Positions 48,298 to 60,475 of a stretch of DNA of 64,000 nucleotides are shown in pieces. The notes under the pieces are model-generated. The model saw nothing but the letters and a program-made list of their open reading frames with translations. It was not told where the DNA came from and made no database searches. The stretch lies in NCBI RefSeq assembly GCF_016920785.2, contig NW_024609835.1, forward strand, positions 78,482,795-78,546,794, written 5' to 3'. Source of the stretch: Ixodes scapularis. Its lineage: Eukaryota; Arthropoda; Arachnida; Ixodida; Ixodidae. Every line of letters starts with the position of its first letter. Positions within the stretch are counted from its first letter, which is position 1. The position numbers were made by a program, and so were the translations under genes.

Positions 48298-49142
48298 TTG
48301 TTGGTCAGCGGGCTTAGTTATCGGCTAATGCATCAATCTCATTGGCTGCGGAGCAATATTAATTTTCTCGGGACACGCCATACCCTGCGCTTTTTAAGCC
48401 GTCAATGATTCTAGCGCAAGATTGACCTCCAGCAAGCAGCCATCTCAAGCCATACAACCCCTAAGGTCGAGAACAAGCTACGCCAGCATAAACTACTTGG
48501 AAAGCAATTCGTAAGTCTCTGAGTGAATAAGTGAGTAATTTTGCTGTATGAAAGTTTAGAAAGCGGGAAGATAGTCTCTGCCATAGTCTCCCAACTTCTG
48601 CCCCAGACCGGTCAGTTCGCCCCAAGGGAGGCCTGATGTCTCTGCTGATGGTCGAGGAATTTATAGTTGGTGCTGAGTGACCGCTAGTTCGGATAATTTT
48701 AAAAGTTAAACGCTCAAAGTAAAGCACGAATGCACGATTGCAATAAAGAGAAACAAATAAGCACGAATGCACGCCGGTACGCTGATGAAATATTGCTGAA
48801 GAGCTATAAACCATAAAAAATAGTTAGACACTGCACAGAATAGACTCCCGGTCATTCGAATTTAGAGCAAACCCACTAGCATCTCAAATATAGTTTTGTT
48901 ATATTACAAACTTATTCCTATTCATATTTTTACAGGTCATCCACTTGGCTTCGATAGAGAGAGTACGTCATTATTAATGGGCATCACACACTGCCTTTTC
49001 AAACCTTACGTTTTATACAGTTTTTTGTTAAATGATTTGTTGCAAGCTTGGGTGCGTTTCAGGTGCTACCCAATCCCTCAGGATGTACATCCTGTTCGTT
49101 TCGAGGCCTAAATTATTTTTAGCGGCGTACACCAGAACATAG
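48298..49142. other. No recognisable gene
   Basis: Anonymous sequence. The ORF at 48461-48814 (minus) shows no recognisable domain. Confidence 0.5.
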
Positions 49143-49324
49143 CAGCCTCTGTGGCTCCAGGAATAGTGCCGGCCTATGAATGCCCAGGCGTCGGGCTCAA
49201 ACCCACTGCCGTGATGTTTGTATTCTGACGGAGGCCTATGGTGGATCAGTCGCGTAAGCGAGATTTCAGTTGTACGTAAAGAGATTCCCGGCTGGTGCAA
49301 ATTGATCCTCAGTCGTGCCAGATG
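49143..49324 (+). mobile_element. Diverged tRNA-derived SINE (Ruka-like), + strand
   Basis: Aligns with the SINE at 42701 in the opposite orientation: CAGCCTCTGTGGCTCC start, GCCGGCCTA, degenerate B box (GGGCTCAAACCC), ATTCTGACGGAGGC, GGCTGGTGCAAATTGATCCT, GTGCCAGATG at the end. It is shorter and more mutated. It may extend a little past 49324, but no clear target duplication was seen. Confidence 0.7.
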
Positions 49325-52300
49325 TCTTTATTCATTTACCGTGTAAACTCCCACTCGTTTGTATACTACAACATTAGGAAAAGTCACTACTAGAACATAC
49401 TCTAAGATGTACAATTTATAGCACAAGGTCAAAGTGTAAGATGCCATATTTAGTGCAGAAAACGTGCTGCGTCATGGTTGATTGTTTTTCGCTTTTTTTA
49501 TAAAAGACAGTGTACACTTTTAAGATGTTTTATTTGTCCAATCACAACATTCTAAAAATATGCCGGTGTATGCTTTCGTGCAGAGCTCTCAAAAGAACAT
49601 CCCTGCCCTCTACTGGCCATCACTGATTGAACATTCGGCAAAAAGTTTATCCCATCGAAGTTTGCGAAGCTTCCGACGTAAATCAAAGTAACCAAAGTTT
49701 AAAAAAAAAAAACGTGACATCGCGTATTTTTTTATTTAAGTTGTTTTCAAAAGAGATCTAATATGGTATGTCGAATACATCGTCTCATTTTTGTCCAGCG
49801 TACATTATTTCCTTAGAATCGCAAAGAATAACACAAAATGCTTGCAGAAATCAAGCAGCCAATGTGTGTGCAAAGTGTTCGACTATGGTACTCCATCTTA
49901 TTAGACTACTCGTTCTCCTTAAGAAAAAATTCTTATTCTAAATTAATATTCGTTTTCAGGGAGGAAGCATGTTAACCCAAAATTAAAATCTAATCCCTAA
50001 AATTACATCGTGGCAGTGTGACAAAAGCATTGATGTTACACTAATATTGTTGCATTAAAGGGCTTGAATTATCGCGTCCAAGGGCCAAGACCTTACGGGT
50101 GTTAGAACACCGGATGTAAATATTTTATTGAGTATAGTCATATTGATATTTGGGGAAAAAATACCACCATTAACGTACGCTTCAGAAGCTGATTGTGAGG
50201 AGTCCCTTAATTTCGTTTTACTAAAGGTTTTTCAGGGGCTTACTTTCAATATATTACATTTGAGCTGTTTGGTATGAAGTTTAAAAGAACTTGGGAGCGC
50301 GATCCTTTTGTCTTTTTTTTAAGGATGATTAGTTTTATCTTTTTATCATAGCTTATCTTCTTTTCAATATTCAGCAGTGATGCCAGTTGATTGCGGCTAT
50401 TTCAGATTTAGCCACTTCCTATTTAATTATCGCCTAATGTCTGAAGCACCATGGAAATGGTCTTGAAGAAGTGGAATGCTGCCCTCTAAACATCAGCAAT
50501 ACAGACGCATGCATACCTGGAGCGGCTGAGAAGTACACCATTCTTGAAATAGAAAGGAATAAACATTGCCCGCTTTTCTTTTTCATTTATATGTTCTATG
50601 TAAAATGTTTATCCGTATTTTTCTTAATAAAACTTCTAAAAAAAAATAAGGGATAAAAACGACTTGCTTTTAAATAAAAAAATCCAATCAGCTATAAAAT
50701 CGCAGTCGTACTAAAGTTTCAGTACGGTTATGTAATCTGTTAAATATACTGCCATCACTGTAGAAAATTCTAAATAAAAGACGCCATTTGTTTCAAAATA
50801 TTAGAATACAGCTAAACAAGCCTTCTGAAAATATAGCAATAATTGTGATTGTAAACCGCAAAAATAGGAAACATACTTTGCTTATTGCAATATACATTTT
50901 CGCTATGACGCTCTTTTGTTGTGACAGTGCTTAAACACACAACGGTCGCCTCCTGGACACTTCATTAATACCAAGCACCTTTTCTGACCTGAAAAGTATG
51001 TTTTGAAGTGTAGGAAATAATATCTGCATTGAAGCACGGCTTTTTGATATGTTCACCGACTTCAAACGCCATTTCCTCTCGCTTCCTTTTTTTAATTTCA
51101 GGTACGAAACTCGTAAGCACTTATTACTGTTTTTTTCTGTTTTTTAAACAGGGTTAAGATACACTTGATAAAGATAAATTAAAGTTAGTTTAATTATTGC
51201 TTGTCGCGCATTTTCGATGACATCAGGTTTTTTTGTAATACACAAGGTGGCCATACCAAATACTTAAGAGCTAAAATGAACTCTGCGGTTGCTTTAAGCA
51301 GATTTTATATGGAACACTGAAAAGTATATTGTAAGCGTTATATATGTCTCACCGGGAAAGAAGTCCACATTGTCTAAAAAATCTCCCATGTTATAGGTAC
51401 CAGTTCACAAACTTGAGGTCACTAAATATCGAATTGGTGAATGTAAGTATGCCATATGCAACTTTTAAGTTGAATTCATTTTAATAGAATTACGTTAATC
51501 GTTTAGCGCAAACACTATGTGCCAAAATATCGTAGGACCTTTTACACTAGCTGATAGCAATACAATATAGGACATGGACCAAATATTTCCGTGCGGCGCT
51601 GAATTTATTGACATAGAAATCGGCTGCCGCCCAATAAAAGAGCCTAACCGAAAGCTTTCGAACCGCGAGAAGATTTGGAAAGTGAATTGAGTTTTACAAA
51701 CTGGTGATTAACAGTGACAATATAGTAGATACTATAAACTGCTCATTAAATAAAGCAATCATTGTGCTTATAAAACGCACGTTGGTTCCTCTGCTGAGCT
51801 GATTAGGTCTCTGCAGTCCAAATTAGCTATATATAAAAATAACAATTAAATTACAAGGAAGTGCTGTTCAAATATGTATGTCAATGCTTCAAAGTGCTCT
51901 CCAAGGAAACGTAAGTGGTCAGTGAATTGTAGCTACTATTAGTGCTATCGTTTTTAACAACTGGCGAATGTCGTAACTTTATCTCCTACATACAAATAAA
52001 CACCCAAGATATAACAATGCGAAAAATTATGGGAACAACACTCAAGGTCTGCAAATAAAAGTACGCTGACAAGCAACGTTTTTGGCATCGAGCGCTTTCG
52101 AGCAAGAAAGGGTGTTGTTAGCTGTATTAAAACATGTTTTAAAAGCAAAAAAATCTAAAGTGTTCCGTATTGTTTATGTAGACGAAAAACTCACCATAAA
52201 AATAACTGCCCATTATTTCTGGGATAATACAATTCATTCCGTAATCACACCATAACTTCAGCAATTTCACTAAACAGGAGCTTGTGTAGATGGATTTAAA

Positions 52301-52800
52301 TCATCGCAAAGCTCTTCAATTTTAAGTACAATTAACTTTAGACAGCAGAGGCAATGATGCTATTGAAGTAAATGTGCCTAATTTAAAAGAAGTGTTTCTT
52401 CTTCCACGGTATAGTATATGGTGTAGTGTTCCTAACGACATCGAAATCGGTAACCGTTTACGCGACGCGTTTTTTGAGCCTACGTGAAGATAAATCATAA
52501 TTTCGTTTAAACCCAGCCAATTTATGTGGTTGTTTTACCTACTTTTCTCCTATACTGCAAACGCTCAACTCGGATTTGTTTTTCTTTTTATGTAAAACAG
52601 GCGCTTGAAATAAAAGAATATATACTTATATAATTGAAAACTAATTGATCTAAGCCGCGGGCACGTGCCAGGCACGTCTCGGAAGCTTTCTACGCGCCTC
52701 TTTAAAAGTGCGTAAAAATATATCAAATTAAAAGATAAAAAAAAAAATGAAAGCCGCTTACAACTCCCTGTAACGCCGAATTAGAGCACAGCTCTTGAGG
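49325..52800. other. No recognisable gene
   Basis: AT-rich, with no conserved ORF or repeat noticed. The longest frames (50471-50656, 51954-52148) are AT-driven. Confidence 0.55.
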
Positions 52801-53600
52801 AGGAGGAGGGAAGGGCACTGGGGGGGGGGGGGGTTAAACTAACCAGGGGGGGTCACGTTACCTTGGGGGTCACGTGACCCCCAATGCCGATGATGTCATC
52901 ACTGACGTCACTGATGACGTCATCAGTGACGATGACGATGCGGGTACCGATGACGTCATTAGTGACGTCACTGATGACTTCACCAGTGATGATGACGATG
53001 ACGATGCGAATGTCGGCGACGTCATCAGTGACGTCGCTGATGACGTCATCTGTGATGATGACGATGACGATGCGGATGCCGGTGACGACATCAGTGACGT
53101 CACTGATGACGTCATCAGTGATGATGACGATGACAATGCGGATGTCGGTGACGTCATCAGTGATGATGACGATGACGATGTGGATGCCGGTGACGTCATC
53201 AGTGATGATGACGATGACGATGTGGATGCCGGTGACGTCATCAGTGATGATGACGATGACGATGTGGATGCCGGTGACGTCATCAGTGATGATGACGATG
53301 ACGATGCGGATGCCGGTGACGTCATCAGTGATGATGACGATGACGATGTGGATGCCGGTGACGTCATCAGTGATGATGACGATGACGATGCGGATGCCGG
53401 TGACGTCATCAGTGATGATGACGATGACGATGCGGATGCCGGTGACGTCATCAGTGATGACGATGACGATGTGGATGCCGGTGAAGTCATCAGTGATGAT
53501 GACGATGACGATGTGGATGCCGGTGACGTCATCAGTGATGATGACGATGACGATGTGGATGCAGGTGACGTCATCAGTGACGATGACGTCATCGGGGGGT
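52801..53600. repeat. 42-bp minisatellite rich in TGACGTCA
   Basis: The unit is GATGCCGGTGACGTCATCAG followed by TGATGATGACGATGACGATG and two more bases (42 bp). It is nearly identical over about ten copies (53145-53590), with more diverged units to the left. By eye about 18 exact TGACGTCA octamers (the palindromic CRE) occur in 52870-53600. Because 42 is a multiple of three and the unit lacks stops, long frames are open on both strands (an Asp-rich one and a Ser/Thr-rich one); these are not genes. A G run and GGTCACGT palindromes precede it. Confidence 0.85.
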
Positions 53601-53710
53601 CACGCGACATCGGCGGGGGTCACGTGACCTCGAGGAGGGGGCCACGTGACCTCAGGGGAGTCACGTGACTTCGGGGGGTCACGTGACCCCCCACGAGGTC
53701 ACGTGACCTT
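53601..53710. repeat. Cluster of GTCACGTGAC palindromes
   Basis: GTCACGTGAC or GCCACGTGAC recurs about six times at roughly 20-bp spacing, separated by G-rich or CT-rich spacers. Another copy lies at 52869-52878 on the other side of the minisatellite. GTCACGTGAC is an E-box palindrome and also the CLEAR-type motif bound by TFEB/MITF-family factors. Binding here is not shown. Confidence 0.75.
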
Positions 53711-53721
53711 GGTGGAGGGCT

Positions 53722-53766
53722 CGCGCGGTGCATTATGGGACATTTCCCATGATGCACCGCGCGGTT

Positions 53767-53800
<34 letters not shown>

Positions 53801-53850
53801 CGACGCCGCTCAAGCCGGAAACGGGCCCCTAAGAGCTGCGCTCTAAAAAT
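53722..53850 (+). repeat. Hairpin plus terminal module shared with 22.7 kb
   Basis: A 19-bp stem (53722-53740 CGCGCGGTGCATTATGGGA; 53745-53763, one mismatch, 4-nt loop) is followed by GCGCGGTTACGCC, a (GACGCC)n run (about 53770-53808) and GGGCCCCTAAGAGCTGCGCT. The same sequence of blocks ends the palindrome array at 22.7 kb, where CATTATGGGAC also occurs upstream. Confidence 0.7.
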
Positions 53851-56800
53851 AATCGTTTTGTTTAGTAAAACGTTTAGCGCGACGGGCAAAAGGCTGCGCA
53901 TGTCGCTTGACTAGGCCTCATCTTCCTCTCCGAACACTTTAGCAGCAGAGCGGCATATACTTTGTGAATCGTGGAAATCAGCTGAGCTCATGAACTAGGC
54001 TGTACGTCTCGCATTGTTGGACCACTTAAGTTAGAAGTAAGATTCGTCTTTTAAAAGCTCACACGCTTTAATCATATAAAAGTTACACGCTTCAAAATGG
54101 TCTTTATATAAAAATTATTCACTTTAATGCTTACATTTGGCATAACTTAAACTCATGTCAATGTGCGAATAATTAACTATATTTGGCTGTATGTTACAGT
54201 AAAGTTTAATTAAAACATTTGTGCAGAATCTAAATTATTAGGCATCTGATTACTTAAAGGTTAGAGTAAACAAAACAAATTATATAGAAAAAACACTTTA
54301 AGCTTGCAAGTTTACTGATCATTGCTATGAATTCACGTAAACGGTTGCTTGTGCCTTTATAAAATTTGGATATCTGCAATGTCCCATAATAATTGCGAAG
54401 TCCAGTAGTCTGTTAAGGTGAAATAATTCGAGCCATGTCATAATATTAGACAATTGACTGTACAAATCGTTCAGCCCAGTTACGTACTTTTTTTATTTGT
54501 CGCACGTTTTATTTGCTTGTTATAATATTATTTAACTTGTCACTGAGTCGCCCGTATACACCTTCTTTCTGATATTCGACACAAACAATTAGTAGGAGCA
54601 TCCATATCTTACTAATTACATTCAAACAATCTAAATGGCCTGACTCACTCATTCTGTTAAAAACAAAACTACACAACCATTTACTCTCAATGAAACCCGG
54701 CGGTCATTTGTTTCCCGAATTACTGTCCAAATCTCGCAAATTACCAAAAAAAGAAAAAGAAAAAAGAAGCTTGCTTCCAGACTATTGTTTACATATTGGC
54801 ATGGAACCGTATTTCGCTATGCCTATAAAATATATTTCGTAAGTGGTAATACAAAACAAAAAGGACAAAAATTATTATCCTTTACTCTCCTCAAAAGCAA
54901 AACAGCAGACAATGAACACTTTTTTATTTAAAACCCCCGTTCCGCTCTGTTCCGCTGTGTTCCGCTTATCACCGCACGCAATTCAAACGAGAATCTAAAG
55001 AAGTAGATGTGTCGACAGTGTAGATTATATTTACCGAAATACATGAAGCAAGAAATGAAAAAGTCAAATCGAAAACAGGGCAAAAAAACAAACAAAAACG
55101 GGGCAGGGCGTATGCGCCTTACGAAACAAAGCACTCCTGGACCGTCCAGTCCTGAGTCGTGAGCTCGCAAATTCGTCCGTACGTTGTTGGATAGGTCCCC
55201 GGTGACCTCGCGTCTTCTCCGTACGCCACATAGTGCCGTACGAGAGCACAATTTCTCCTAATTTGTCGGGAAAGAGGCGAGCCTAATGGTGACCCTACTG
55301 CTGAGGCATTCCGATCGAGACGGGAGAAGGAGCAAGAACAACGACGTCTGCAGGTCATCCGGCGGGACAATTGATTTTGACTGGAGGTCCCTTTCGTGCC
55401 CTTGCAGGACTGGACCTTACATCGTTATATGCAGGGAGCTTAATGGTGGATGGGCGCGACACGTGGAAGCAGCAAACAAAGGAGGATGAATTTCCTCCTA
55501 ATAGTAAATTATTCTGCAAATCCCGACTTACAACCTATAGTAGTCATGAACGATTAAAGCTTAATAACTTCTATTAAACACCGGAGATGGGCTGCTTTTT
55601 TATCCACAAAGTGTTGGTTAAGTGGGTTTCTGAGATATGCTTTTGTTTAGAGTGCTTTAATCCTTTATTTTTAAATTTGAATATTAAATCAGATACTGGT
55701 TTTGTGCCCAGATTGGCTACCCGAAAGCACCAGAAGCGTGAGCGCCCGTTGTTGGAATGAAATCACGCTTCTACAGTTCTTATATTTGTTGCTTGAAGCT
55801 TCTGCCAGAGCGCCTACGGCACGCTGAAATATGGCACGTTCAAATTATGGCGCTTGCACACATCTCGCCTTATCTAGGATGCTCTAGATTTTGGCGTTCT
55901 GATCGTTTGGTGTTTGTGCTTTTTTTTAGTTTTCTTTTTAATCGTAGTGAACAAGCCCGGGGCTGTCGCAAGTGGGTTTCATTCTCCAGTGGTTTCTACT
56001 ATAAGAATGATTTGTGCCATAAATGCCCAGTGTGATTCTGAAATCACATAGCTGTAAAAAATAAATAGTACTTAATTATTCACTTCAAGATCGCTTGGGA
56101 TATCTTGAGGAGGGCAAATAATTTAACTTGTATAGGCAAAAACACTTAATTTTCCTGAATTTAGGTTCGTGGGGCACTTAAGGATTACGTGAGCCTTAAC
56201 GTATCTTGTTGTCAAGCTTGGACGCATACGCGTTAGCCAAAGTAATCAGTCATTTATGTTTACTACTAATTTTAAGGAAATTCTACAGCGTTTGGAAATG
56301 AAGGGTAACAAATGTCCAATTAAAATGAGCCAAAAAAGACAAATATTTTAACCAGTCATATAGTGTGGCTTAGGTGATTACAGATCTAATTATAACTTTT
56401 CATTTGTACCCTGACGTCTTCGGTGGTCGGCAACTTTATCTCTAAGAAATCTTTTCTTAATTTAAAGCGCATTTTGCAATTATTCTAAGTCATTGCTGAA
56501 ACACCCTGATAGTTCAAAATGCGTCCCAGCATTGAGTGAGCCCGAGGTAATTGCCAGACCTTTCGAACCACTCATATATTCTTGTGGCTTCTACAGGTTA
56601 GTCCACTTGTTTTGTTACGAGGAAAAAAAAAGAAGAAAAAAAATAAGGAAAAAAAAACACGTAGTGTCTCTTTACGCGTCTTTCTATGCTCACGGTTTCT
56701 TTTCTTTTTTTTAATATCCATATATTATTTGTGAATGTGTTGCTATAATAGGTCTCTCGAGACTTTCGAAGGCATCGACTATAATTAAACATTTCAGATG

Positions 56801-57144
56801 CTTTCCCCTATGCAATGTCTTTGAATATTAAGATTAAAATAAATATATAAAATTTGAATACTCCATAGTACTATACAAACTATAGTAACATCAAATTTGC
56901 TAACATGTTTCGCCAAGATACTTTTGTATATTCGGTGCATAGCTCTGACTTTATTAGCACGCCAGTTCATGAATACAAAATTCCTAAAATTAGTTGTACC
57001 AGCTTCACTGCTTTCAAAGATTATGACAAAGATATGTGTTCCTTCGTCGTATTTTTTTATGTTTTATTAGTTTTCTTTTACACTGATCGTCTTCAGAAAC
57101 CGTTATAAATAAGACAAAAACTTTCTAAAACACACTATTTCACG
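53851..57144. other. No recognisable gene
   Basis: Mostly AT-rich. A small tandem GTTCCGCTsTGTTCCGCT occurs at about 54938-54967. The minus-strand ORF at 55119-55370 (about 83 residues, Arg/Cys-rich start) overlaps other frames and is unrecognised. A/T-rich low complexity occurs at 56620-56720. Confidence 0.5.
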
Positions 57145-57446
57145 TGTAGTATTTTTTTCAAAAGTAGACCACCGCGCGCCTGGCTTGAGCGGGCTCGTTC
57201 CCGTGCAGCGGCCATCTCATCGTCGATGCTCGCTGGCTGCGAGATTTTCGAGAGCGAGGGAGAACTTCGCTCTCGCGTCGCGCTCGCCTTGATAATAATG
57301 TGGCGCGAAATAGCGAGAGGGAAGTTGCCCTTAGCTCTCAAAAATCTTGCAGCCAGCGAGCGCATATGATAAGAGCACCGCTGAGCAGGAGCCAGCCAGC
57401 TCCGGGCATGCGCGCGGTGGGCACTAAATTTTTTAAAAAGACTAAA
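57145..57446. mobile_element. Foldback MITE, ~300 bp, GC-rich arms
   Basis: The arms pair from the outside in: CCACCGCGCGC, GCTCGCTGGCTGC, AGATTTTCGAGAGC, AACTTCGCTCTCGCG and their complements on the right (GCGCGCGGTGGGC, GCAGCCAGCGAGC, GCTCTCAAAAATCTTGC, GCGAGAGGGAAGTT). The outermost A/T-rich edges (TAGTATTTTTTT / AAAAAGACTA) also pair weakly. The arms have diverged, so it is older than the element at 47986. Overlapping ORFs are shadows. Confidence 0.7.
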
Positions 57447-58812
57447 TTACAAGCTACGATCAATTTGCATATTCGAAAGTAAAAAAATAAAAAAATTCAG
57501 TTTGATTCTTGTTTTTGATGCCTATTTTTAATCGCGTTTAGAGTACAGGGGCCCTAAGGGGAAAAAAGAAAAACTAAAACGACTTTAAGAGGAGTAAAAA
57601 ATTGTGAACTAATCCCTGTTTTGAAGCCAAAACGCTTTTAGTGGTTTTTATGGTAAGTACGGGATTCTGACTCCTAAGCGTACGCGTGGTCGACTTTGAA
57701 CTAATTCTATTTTAGTTTAGTTTTATATGTCTTTTTTTTTGCCGCATTTGAACTTTCGATTCAAGGCGCATTAGGAAGAGAACAAACATGTACAACGTCT
57801 TGTTAGGAAGCGTTTTATATTTTTATCACATTTAAGTCTGAGTCTTGCTGTGTTATCATATGTTCAGTTGGAAGTAAAAGTGACATCATTTGTTGCATGG
57901 CAGTTTGGGAAGATAAAAGTGACGTTTCCTAAAATCTTAACAAAATAGGCTGGCAATTACTTTCATATTCATACTACTAAATATTTTCTTCTAATATCGA
58001 AATGCGTATCTGTGTCCCGAAACTACAGCTATGTATAGAGAGAGCGTAAGCATAAGTGATGGTAGGCAGACGGCAAATATTTATTTTTGTTATTTTGGAG
58101 ACCTCTGCAACGAGCTCGCGTGAGTCGTTACATTTTCTTATCCTTTCAGTATTTAGTCAGCTTAACTTTGGGCAAAAAATCCTGCCTCTAACAAGATTGA
58201 AGTAAAGTTGCATTATAGGTAAGAAGGCTAACATCTATATACAATGCAGATGTAACAAAGAAAAAGAAAAACATTCCGCATCTGGCAAATTTCTTTGAGA
58301 CGGGCTTCGCTTTTGGACACTTCTGAAAAAAGCCGTGATTGACTAATAAAACGTTAGGCTCTTATTTCATTACACATTGTGGTGATTTCAAAAGACGATC
58401 GTCGTTTAGGTCAGCAGAGCACGAGCTCGGACACGGGAGCTCGCGCATTACGTTCTTCGGCTAGCTGGAAATCTGGCAGCTGATCAGCTGATCGTGCCCC
58501 TCCAATCTACTGTATTGGAATAAACCCTCAGTTGTGTATCACAGGAGATGGTGAAAACTCCGCTTGCCCTTTCCTTGTCGAAGTCGTCGTCGGGACCTTG
58601 TGCGAAAACCGAAAATCCATCAGCGTTTCCAAACTTTGCCATTGGCACGTACTCAATTGTCTAGCTGCACTCCATCTCGTTGTTTATTGAAGACCAACTG
58701 AACAAAATAAATATGTGTTTTTATAAAACTGGATCTCTTGAACAATCTGTAAACCATAGAACTTCAAACACGAAGAAATTAACCAGAATTGTTAAAGGGC
58801 ATATGTAAAGAC
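57447..58812. other. No recognisable gene
   Basis: Anonymous sequence; a short CAGCTGATCAGCTG palindrome lies at about 58476-58494. Nothing else is supported. Confidence 0.55.
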
Positions 58813-60475
58813 CTGCGCGGATAAGAGTCTGATCATCCGTATCTGATCCGCATCCGCACACTTCGTATTCGTATGCGAACTCCATCCGCAATGTTTCTAA
58901 ATATTTGTAACCGCCTGCGATCCGCGCCCGCATACAATTATTTCCTCGTCCGAACCGCATCCGCAAAATTCGGAAGCGCATCCGACCCTAAATCCCCCTC
59001 ATTCAATATAGATCATCAAATAAAGCATGAATAAGAATTTTAAGAAAGTATCTGTTGGATGGTATCCTATACGCCGTTTGCTTACATTTGTACAATGAAC
59101 TCTTTGTGTCTGAATACAGTGAAAATAAATTTATCGTGTTCTGTATTATCGTATTTCTGAATAAGCAATCATCCATCGTGTCGCTGGAAAGATAATCGCA
59201 GCTCTAAGATCGCCTTCGGAGTCCGGGACGATGACACTCCGTCGAGAAGATGCGCTGAAAGGGGAAGGAATATCTTATATTGATTTTCCTTTTTTCTTTG
59301 GAAAGCTACTTCACACAGACGAATACTTTATAAACATTAAAATTAACAAAGGACAGACTAATAACATTCTGTCATTTCATTTAGGCCAAACAATAAAAAA
59401 GCGGGAGAGGAAAGGTGCTCACTCACCACAGCAAAGTACTCGTGTATATGTGGTAAGGCGCGAGCTTTACCACTGGCAAAATACCACAATTTTCAATCAT
59501 GACAACATCGCCTATCGGTTCCAGTTTTAAACACTAACTAACACTTAGCAGCATGATCGGACTTAAAAACAACTCAGTGCCAAATGGCGAGAAAAAGAAA
59601 ACGCACATACACGCAACGTTTCACCTGTCAAGGGTGTTGTGTAGAAGAAACAGAATATCGTCAACATGGACATGCTCAATTCTTAGGAATCTCCTGGCCC
59701 CGAAGAGACCTCGGGAGGTTGCCATTTCCACCATTATTAAGATTCTAAATGGACATTCACCCTCTTCATCATCCGATCATTTTGGTCATAATCCACACGA
59801 TTCATTTGTACAATATAACTCCATCGTCATTAGAAGCGGCGCCGCAGGTTTTTAAGGCATTGGCGATTTGCCTTTCTGCGGCCCCGCCGCTATCCTTAGC
59901 TGAATAAAAAAGAAACATAACATATCAATCTACTTTTACGCGAATAAGCCACTTGCAGGCTTCTACTTTCTTCTGGCTTCTACGTTTTGGGTTTACTTTG
60001 TCCAAAGAACTTTTTCCGCTGTTTCCCAGCAAAACGAGAATACGCTTTCCCGGGACAGCTGATGCTTCATTTTCCTTACTTTTTTTAGGGGGACAACATT
60101 TTTGTTGAGGTAGAACGTTCAAAAGTGATCTTTGGTGACAATCAAATCTTTCTTGACGGAAATTACAAATCTCTCCCCGATTGGCACCTTTGATATTAGA
60201 GAATAACTTCTCCGCAATACATTTTATGATGCACTTCATAGTTTAACTCACTTATTCTTCTACACTTCACGGTCCTCAAGTTTATGGGCCGCCTCCGCAA
60301 AAAAATGTAGATCCGGACCCGCGGATATCCGCATCCGATCCGCTTTCGCTGCCCCTGGCATCCCGCATCCGATCCTCAATCCACCAAATCTGGTTCAATG
60401 TTTTCCGCATCCGCAAGTTTACTGCGGATATCCGCGGATGATCCGCGGGTAATCCGCGGGTATTCAGGGCTCTAG
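58813..60475. mobile_element. Element with GCGGATCCGC-type subterminal repeats (probable hAT-like)
   Basis: Both ends are packed with GGATCCGC/GCGGATATCCGC motifs: at the left TGATCCGCATCCGC and GCATCCGCAAAATTCGG; at the right GCGGATATCCGCGGATGATC, CCGCGGGTATTCAGGGCTCTA. The ends themselves match imperfectly (TAAAGACCTG versus the complement TAGAGCCCTG). The 1.2-kb interior holds only short frames with no transposase motif, so it is non-autonomous or eroded. No clean 8-bp duplication was found; boundaries are approximate. Confidence 0.45.

Noticed and set aside
52870..53668. Three overlapping ORFs of about 246-264 residues on both strands (Asp-rich, Ser/Thr-rich, Met/Thr-rich)
   Set aside because: They are products of a 42-bp stop-free tandem repeat whose length is a multiple of three; every frame is open without codon bias or a gene context.
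55119..55370. 83-residue minus-strand ORF that looks somewhat gene-like
   Set aside because: Competing ORFs overlap it and nothing in it is recognisable; there is not enough evidence to call a gene.
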